Assembly: GCA_034509735.1 (NCBI GenBank)
Contig: JACGWO010000006.1
Location: 6,835,001 to 6,899,000, forward strand
Reading direction: 5' to 3'
DNA from: Sesamum alatum
Taxonomy: Eukaryota; Streptophyta; Magnoliopsida; Lamiales; Pedaliaceae
Length of the DNA: 64,000 nucleotides
Numbering within the stretch: position 1 is the stretch's first letter; each line of letters opens with the position of its first letter. The position numbers were made by a program, and so were the translations under genes. This document shows, in pieces, positions 57,142 through 64,000 of this stretch. The notes beneath the pieces are model-generated. The model saw nothing but the letters and a program-made list of their open reading frames with translations, was not told the DNA's origin and ran no database searches.

Positions 57142-57744
57142 TAATATTTAATGAGACTATCCAAGTTTTTGTATTTTTTGCACTTAGTCGAATCATTTTA
57201 TTAAGTACGAATAATATTATTAATATATATCAATTTATGTTGAAAAAAATTAATTAACTAAAAAATATAAATAAATAAATTTTAAAAATTAAAGTACTCG
57301 ATAAATAAGTATGGATAAAGAGATTGGGAATAATTGAGGTATTGATCAATTTATCCAAACAAATTTTGAACTCTTCTGAATAAATATGAGTAACAACTTT
57401 AATTAGAAAGAGAAATATATGTAAATTTCTTAGGGAACACTGCAAGCTACCCTGTGATATTGGAAATGATCAAATTACCCCCTATAAAAAAAGTATCAAA
57501 TTATTCCTGTGTTTATGAAAATAGAGCAATCTACCCCCTTAAAAGAGAGTGTGTAGTGCACTCACTCTCCTTGTGACTGGGCATGATATTTTTAAGAATA
57601 AAATATTATTTTTATATAATATTATATATATATAATTTATTATTAAATAAAATATTTATTTAAAAGTATTTATACTATTTATATATATAATATATAATAT
57701 TTTTAATAAAATGTATACTTTTATTTAAAACAAAAAATAGGAAA

Positions 57745-58165
57745 AAAAACCCTCAACCGCCCCTCCGCCAGCAGCTCCTCCATCCCCTTCCCCCCATCCA
57801 GTTCATCGTCGTCGCGGCCCTCCACCTTGTCGACGTCGCCTGCACCGCCACCTCAGCCCGAGCCCCCGTCCCCACCCCTCGCGCCGCCCCTCCCCCTCAC
57901 AGTCCCAACACTCGCCTCGGCGCCGCCCACTCCTTCCCACCCCCCTCCCTCCCTCCCCCCCAAACCAGTCGCCACCGCATCCCTTCCCCCCTCTAGTCCG
58001 CCGTGCCCCCCACCCCTCCTCAAAACCAGTCGCCACCTCAACTCCCCGTCGCTGCTCCTCCCGTCTCTGGCCCATTTCGCCCGTCGCCGCGCCCAAACCA
58101 CCATTCTCCGCCGTCGCGCCTCCCTTTCCCATTTCGGCCGCCCCCCTCATTCCCGTCTTTCTCTC
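57745..58165. other. GC-rich core of element E
   Basis: About 420 bp, strongly C-rich on the plus strand, between arms made almost only of A and T. A segment with CCAGTCGCCACC occurs twice (about 57966 and 58026), suggesting internal duplication. Open frames on both strands (Pro/Ser-rich on plus, Gly/Arg-rich on minus) follow from the composition and are not called as genes. It ends in CTCTCTCCCTC and an (AT)n run. Confidence 0.65.
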
Positions 58166-58197
58166 TCCCTCTATATATATATATATATATATATATA

Positions 58198-61069
58198 CTA
58201 GCAACGGTGGCACGCGGTTCTCGCGCACATAATCTTTGGATAACAATATCCAATATATACATGCAAAAATTGTTTAACATTAGTTCTCACTTAAAATCAA
58301 GTGCACCAATAAATTAACTGAAACCATGAGCATAGCTGGAAAAATAAACGAAACAACAAATTTACTAAGTCATGTGAATCAAGTAAAATATAAAGATTCT
58401 ATTAGTAAATAAATGATAAAATAAGGCCCATCACCACATGCCATAAGAAATAAGAAAAATAATAATTACAACATTTCAATCTAATAGTATTCTGCAGGTA
58501 CTTCCTACTATCCCATTTATGCCCATATATACATTGCAATAAGAAAATTATGAACACGACATATTTAGATGATACAACATGGTTGTGTAGGTTGTATCTA
58601 GCTATAACTATACTTTAAGTGGTGATCTAGTTCTCAAATCAAGTTCGCCTGGGTTTAGAACTGCAAATAAGTCCAAGTTTTTAAACTCTTGACCCTTTCA
58701 TCAAGTACTGATTCCGCTTCAAATCTCTCGTGTAATGTCAAAATGTATTAACAATGAATGCTCCTCCATGTTACAATAACCTGAATGAAACATGTTAGTG
58801 AAATATATAAATACGATCGCAAAATTTCATTCTATCATCTATGAATTATACCATATAATCATATGAGATGTTTTTAAAACTCTTGATGCATTGAAATACC
58901 CATAACCATTATTATGAATTAAATCATACAGCATATGGCTTTGAAGTTCAGTGAGTCATCATCCAATTACTGATTCTAACTCCTTTTCACAGAATTGGTA
59001 ATGATACTTTTCGTGTAAATAAATTTAAGTATTAAGTCATTCTAAAAAAAACACAAACACCCTATTACATATAATGGAAAAAGACAAACCAAAACAAAAT
59101 AGAACAACTTTCATACTTCAAAAAAATTAAACAAATGAGACTATTGTTCATGCAACGAAATTATAATAAAATCATCAAATTCTATAAAAAGAAAAAGAGA
59201 GACCATTAACACATAATTTTATATTAAAACACGACAATATCATATATTAGTTGTTAGAGAGCCTACGCCTCGGAAACTTCATCTAAGTCTCTATTGCCTG
59301 TTTATTAGATATTTAAATTATTATCCAATGTCTTAAAGAAAAATGTAAAATACTTAATTAGCAATATTTTTGTACTAATCTACTCTCACATTAGCATCCT
59401 AATTCACACTCAACATGATTGAGCCTCTGACATGGTCATTCGTTGTGCCTCATAGAGCCCCTGTTCTCTATTGTCCTCTACAGAAAAGACATCTTTTAAA
59501 GCAAAACTAACAGAACACCATTAAATAAATGGACCAAGAAAAATAATCATTTCCTATCAAATATCCAGACCAATGTTTACATCCAATTCTAACTGAAATG
59601 GGAAATTCTATAAAGAAATATTGTAACATGCTCTATGCTGGAAATAATATCAGGTATGAAAAGATTTTACCACAGATTTTTTTTCAGACCATCCCTATTG
59701 AGTGAGCTTAGCAATTTAACATCAATTGCTTGTCTGAACAAACAAAAAACCAAAATTTCAATAGTAGTAATGATAGTCAAGGTGCTCCACCAAAATAAAA
59801 AAAAAATTATAAGAAAATACGTTACACAATACCCCAAAGATTAACACTCAAGCAAACAAACAACTGGAAAGCTAAAAGTAGAAATTCTACAATAAATATT
59901 ACTAACATTTAATTCACAATTTTTTATAAAAGCAAAGAAATGATTTCCAAAAATTAAGAGGAAAAAAAGAAAAATAATGCAGAACCTTGGCCAGACGAAT
60001 CTTGATGTGCTTCCAACCCGTCATCAACCTGATCCTGGATAGCATTCTCGTCACCTACGCTAATAATTGAGAACAAAATTTAGCCATACTTATTCAAATA
60101 CACAGAATTCTATACAAACAGTAATGAAAATCATGGAAAACTTATTGGGTCAAATTTATCCAGAAAAAGGGTATTGAAAAGCAAGCAGAAAAACTTTTCT
60201 TTAATGGTGAAGAAGGGAGAATGGGTTAGTTAGTAGAACAAATAAGTGAAAATTTAAACTAAATAAATTAAATTAATTTTGTGAAATACAAACCTATGCA
60301 AACAAAGCATGAACCAACATTTATGGACACCAAAGAGAGTCCAAGACTAAAAATTTGGGTGGAGAATTTTCTCAAACACTTAATGGGAATACATCACTTG
60401 AATGTTCGAAACAAAATTCGGAATACATAAGATAAATTAGTTCATCTTCTTGAGAAGATGAGAAAATTGTTGATTGAAACGTTTTTAATTTACTGATTTA
60501 TCAAATTTATTAATGAACAAATTTATCAAATTGTCTCTGAATAAGAATAGAGAGTGCAGTGAAGAGAATAGACTCTTTTGTGGAAGAAAGAAACCATACC
60601 TTCAAAATTTTGAGATTCATCTTCGTCGAAGTTTTTTCTCCAAAAGTGTATAGCGTAAATTGTCATATTTTCCTCTCGATTTCTGTCAGTTTTTCTCCCT
60701 GCGAAAACAAACACACAAAAGCACACTTCAATCAGAGAAGAAATTAGATTTGGGAGCAAGTGGTTGTTTCGAAGGCACACCTGGGAATGTGAGGTTTATG
60801 AGCTTCCAAGACTTCTCAAAGAAGATATAAGTTCTGCAAGAAAAAATGAGAGAATTGAGAAGTGGAAAGTTGTGAGATGAGATGGAAGATGATGGCGAGT
60901 GGGTTATGAACGTGGATTTCTTTTGCCATGGAAGATGAGGGGTAAATTTGGGAGCATGGATGGAAGTTGCAAGGATAAAATTGGTAATTCAAAAAATTGG
61001 TGTAACATGGTATCAAAACTGTCAAATTGTGAGTGTATCACCCCTTTTCTTTATAAATAGTATAGAAGA
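58198..61069 (-). mobile_element. Non-autonomous Helitron B (about 2.9 kb)
   Basis: On the minus strand the 3' end is CCGCGTGCCACCGTTGCTAG followed by T, with an imperfect GC-rich hairpin. The 5' end is A|TCTTCTATACTATTTATA. Its first 80 bp parallel the 439-bp Helitron at 41916 (TCTATACTATT(T)ATAAAG ... AGTTTTGATACCA). It lies in an (AT)n tract of element E, which gives A|T on both sides. The 5' base could be 61066 instead of 61069; the A|T rule favours 61069. Interior is AT-rich; no Rep/helicase motif seen. Several short minus frames near 60500-61000 (for example NFDEDESQNFEGMVSFFHKR at about 60570-60630) might be captured exons, but I recognise none. Confidence 0.82.
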
Positions 61070-61521
61070 TATGTTATATATATATATATTTATATAATTA
61101 CATATATATAAATATATTACATATACTATGTTTCAAATTAATATTTGTATAAATATGTATTATGTAAATTTATAAATTTAAATCTAGATCGTTGATTTGA
61201 TTAAGTAAGATCTGAATCATTGATTCAACGGCTCTCAAATAATGTTGTAAATATAATTAAAAAAAATTAAGTAAAAGGCGTGTGCACTGCACGAAACGCG
61301 TGGGGGAAGGGTAAATTGCTCTATTTTCAGAAATACAGAGGGGTAATTTGGTGTTTTTTTTTTTTCACATAAGAGTAATTTGCTCATTCCAATATCACAG
61401 GGGTAATTAGCTTTAAACCCAAATTTCTTATGTTGGCGAAATGAAAATTAAAGAGACTATCCAAATATGTGCATGCATAGTGCTTAAGTGGATTAGATAT
61501 TGTTAAGTTTATTATTAAATA

Positions 61522-62867
61522 GGATAACAGCATTGCCATTTCTTGAGATTTGGTGTAACTACACATAGACCCCCTATAATTTGAAGAATTATATTTAGTA
61601 CGTACCCCTGATGCTTGTTTCAATCCAGCAAATAGATATCATATCCATTCATTAATAAAATTCACAAATTTGTGGACATAGCAAAAAAGTTGAATGAAAA
61701 TTCATATTTACTCTCAATTCAGTTATTACAAACTTATTAATATCAAACAATTTTTTAATAGCTAAATTACCCTTATACATCTTTACACATTAATGTATGT
61801 GAGGAGGTACATCTTCACCCTTATAAAAGTAATTTGGTTAAAAAAAATTCGTTTAACCTGCAATAAGTCTATATAATAAGTCAATTGGGGGTAAATATGG
61901 TTTTCATTCAACTTTTTTTTGCGATATCAACAAATTTCATGAATTTTACTAACGAATAGATCTATTTGTTGAATGAATACAAACATTAAATATTAAGTAT
62001 AATTTTTTAAATCATAAAAAAATTAGGGTTAAATACAGTTACCACCTCTGAATTATCCACCCTACATCAATTACCCCCCTAAAGTATTAAAACCTTCAAA
62101 ACCCCGCTGACCTTCTAAACCCATTAATTTTAAAGTTACAAAAGTTCATTTTACCCTTACTAAAAGTTGATTTATGAAAAAAAATTAAAGAGATTTTTAA
62201 AATACGAAAACCACTCTTTTTTTTAAATTTTATCTAATTCTATTTTCACTTGTTCATCGAGCTCTTTTTATTTTTATAATTCTAAAATATTGTAGCTCAT
62301 TTTATTTTCGTTTCACTTATTTGTCAAACCAAGTTAAAAATAAATTTATATATTCATATAATTATCTCATTTATAATTACCATATATATAAATATATATA
62401 TTAATTGTATATATTTTTTTATTAGCTCGTGATCAGCTCTTTCGATTTTATTAATTGTATATTTATTTAAGTAAATATATATATATATATATGCATGTAT
62501 AAATTTATTTTTAATTTGGTTTGACAAACAAGGAAAACTAAAATAAAATAAGCTCCAAGTACTTTAGGATTACGAAAATAAAAAGAGCTCGATGAACAAG
62601 TGAAACTAGATTAGACAAAGTTTCAAAAAAGAGTGATTTTGGTATTTTAAAAATTCCTTTAATTTTTTTTTTCAAAAAGTAATTTTTAGTAAGGGTAAAA
62701 TGGATTTTTTTTTAACTTAAAAATGAAAAGAGTTAGAAGACCAGGAGGGTTTTGAAAATTTTAATACATGTTGGATGAATACTTTAGGAGTGGTAACTGT
62801 ATTTAACTCAAAAATTTATATGTAATTACAATAAATTTCAACGGGTGACAATTGGTTGTATTTTGCC
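61522..62867. mobile_element. MULE-like MITE, family D, copy 1 (split by element F)
   Basis: Left arm starts GGATAACAGCATTGCC and runs through TAACTACACATAGACCCCC. After element F (62026-62809) the right arm resumes (ATATGTAATTACAATAAATT ... GTATTTTGCC) and complements the left. Without F and its duplication it is about 550 bp, close to copy 2 (529 bp at 63442). The right terminus is approximate and no target duplication is visible. Confidence 0.68.
62026..62809. mobile_element. MULE-like fold-back element F, inserted in D copy 1
   Basis: 784 bp. Termini GGGTTAAATACAGTTACCAC and its complement GTGGTAACTGTATTTAACTC (one mismatch at the end). Nearly the whole element is two inverted arms of about 340 bp: TTCACTTGTTCATCGAGCTC near 62246 pairs with GAGCTCGATGAACAAGTGAA near 62584. 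Flanks AAAAAATTA and AAAAATTTA agree at 8 of 9. Confidence 0.82.
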
Positions 62868-63008
62868 ACTCTTCTATTTCAAGTCAAAAGAGGCATCGGA
62901 CGGAGAATCATGGGCCAAAGGGTAAACTTTAAAAGCTCGTAGAATCAATGACCACTAAAATTTCGATCATACTTATCATAGGCGCCAGTGAAAATTAAAT
63001 AAAAATTA

Positions 63009-63268
63009 GGATAAATTATAATGACATTCCTTGAGGTTAGATCCAATTACACAAACACTTTTTGTCTTTTGTAAAATTATAGCTACACTCCCCGAGGTTG
63101 TAATTGTATTACAACTATACCATCTATTCAAAGGTAAAGCTTATACTAATACCCCCTAAAAAATAGTACACTAACACCCCTCAGAGGGTGTAATTGTAGT
63201 TTCGCAAAAAGACAAAGGATGTTTATGTAATTAAGCCTAACCTCAGGAAATGTCAATGTAATTTACCC
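63009..63268. mobile_element. MULE-like MITE, family C, with exact target duplication
   Basis: 260 bp. Left GGATAAATTATAATGACATT + CCTTGAGGTTAG; right complement GGGTAAATTACATTGACATT + TCCTGAGGTTAG. Exact 9-bp duplication TAAAAATTA at 63000-63008 and 63269-63277. Confidence 0.88.
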
Positions 63269-63441
63269 TAAAAATTAGGGTTGGGCGTTCAATAAAAATG
63301 AACTTAATCGAATTGAGTCAAAATTATTATAAATAGAAAATTTGATAGACCAAAATGTTATTCAACCCAGTTTCAATAATTACCAAATATTTTTCAGTAT
63401 TTCGGTCCGGTATTTTGCAAATGGGATTTTTATTAAATACC

Positions 63442-63970
63442 GGTATAATAACACCGTACTCTAATGAGTTTTTATGTAATTATACGTAAATCTCTTGTGG
63501 TTTGAAAATTATATTTAGTATCTTTGGGTTTGCTTTCGTCTAACAAATAATCCATCTATTAGTCAAATTTACCGAATTTGCTGATATTAACAAAAAAAAT
63601 TGAATGAAAATTCATAATTACCCCCGATTGACTTATTACAGGTTAAACAAATCTTTTTATGACCAACTACTCTTATACATCTTTACACGTTAATACACGT
63701 GAAAGATGTATATCTTTACTTTTATAAGGGTAATTTAGTTAGAAAATATTTATTTGACCTATAGTAAGACAGTAATCAGGCAATCGATGGTAAATATCAA
63801 TTTTCACCCAATTTTTTTGTTAATATCAACAAATCGATGAATTTTGACTAATGGATGGACGTATTTGTTAGATAGAAGCAAACCTTAAGGGTACTATAAG
63901 TAATTTTTTTAACCACATGGGTTTACATATAATTACATCAAACTTTAGGGGAGAGCGATATAATTATCCC
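63442..63970. mobile_element. MULE-like MITE, family D, copy 2
   Basis: 529 bp fold-back. Left GGTATAATAACACCGTACTC ... TTATGTAATTATACGTAAA; right complement GGGATAATTATATCGCTCTC ... GATGTAATTATATGTAAA. The centre holds TCAAATTTACCGAATTTGCT paired with its near-complement (about 63570/63835). Flanks TTAAATACC and TTAAATATA agree at 7 of 9. Confidence 0.75.
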
Positions 63971-64000
63971 TTAAATATATAGATATTGTTAAAAAATAAG

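Larger units (their letters stand above)
57433..61420. mobile_element. MULE-like TIR element E with GC-rich core, split by a Helitron
   Basis: Exact 10-bp target duplication AAATTTCTTA at 57423-57432 and 61421-61430. About 150-bp TIRs: left GGGAACACTGCAAGCTACCC + TGTGATATTGGAAATGATCA; right (complement) GGGTTTAAAGCTAATTACCC + CTGTGATATTGGAATGAGCA, both running on to GAAAATAGAGCAAT(C/T)TACCC and GTGCAC. Removing the nested Helitron (58198-61069) leaves about 1.1 kb: arm, GC-rich core (57745-58165), AT-rich arm. Duplication length and long TIRs indicate a Mutator-like element; no transposase. Confidence 0.82.

Noticed and set aside
57803..58317. Long Pro-rich and Gly/Arg-rich frames on both strands
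   Set aside because: They overlap on opposite strands in a C-rich tract with a translated microsatellite (YIYIYI). The openness follows from base composition, so no gene was called.
60526..61025. Minus-strand frames in Helitron B as Rep/helicase or captured exons
   Set aside because: No HUH Rep motif or helicase motif is visible and no gene family is recognised; recorded only as a possibility to test.

Overview
This window looks like a gene-poor, transposon-dense stretch of an AT-rich flowering-plant nuclear genome, most likely a eudicot. The evidence is a P-class pentatricopeptide (PPR) gene close to Arabidopsis At5g14770, remains of a tau-class glutathione S-transferase, and a full set of plant transposons: L1-type LINEs, a chromoviral Ty3/gypsy element, CACTA, PIF/Harbinger, Helitrons and MULE-like terminal-inverted-repeat (TIR) elements. 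An asterid or Lamiales source is a guess only. There are no bacterial-type operons, CRISPR arrays or convincing RNA genes. The one gene that looks intact is the PPR gene at 46087-49185 (-).

Layout. 0-5.3 kb: two decayed LINEs on the minus strand. 6.1-9.5 kb: a 3.3-kb Helitron-like repeat with a MULE-like MITE inserted; a related copy lies at 39.85-42.99 kb. 9.7-11.3 kb: a tau GST pseudogene. 12.7-13.1 kb: a CACTA fragment. 14.2-19.1 kb: a degenerate Ty3/gypsy chromovirus with both LTRs and the primer-binding site. 20.0-21.3 kb: a MULE-like element with a GC-rich core. 25.9-29.8 kb: a non-autonomous LTR element carrying only gag, with a perfect GTATG target duplication and a minisatellite. 31.3-38.6 kb: a PIF/Harbinger neighbourhood with a DDE transposase and three Myb/SANT-like genes, all broken. 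39.06-39.85 kb: the 3' end of another LTR element. 46.1-49.2 kb: the PPR gene. 49.6-64 kb: nested Helitrons and MULE-like elements.

Two patterns go beyond a simple TE list. First, at least nine elements share a GGG(T/A)-type inverted terminus and, where both ends survive, 9-10 bp target duplications (exact ones are TAAAAATTA and AAATTTCTTA). They range from 217 bp to about 1.3 kb before nesting, and two carry 300-450 bp GC-rich cores in AT-rich arms, as expected of Pack-MULE-like sequence capture. Second, several Helitrons can be bounded to the base by A|T insertion, a 5' TC, a 3' hairpin and CTAG/CTAA. One 439-bp Helitron is confirmed by an empty paralogous site in the same window. Helitrons and MULE-like elements are nested in one another, so relative insertion order can be read directly.

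Boundaries given to the base rest on visible termini or duplications. Protein-family calls were made by reading translated segments by eye, with no database search.
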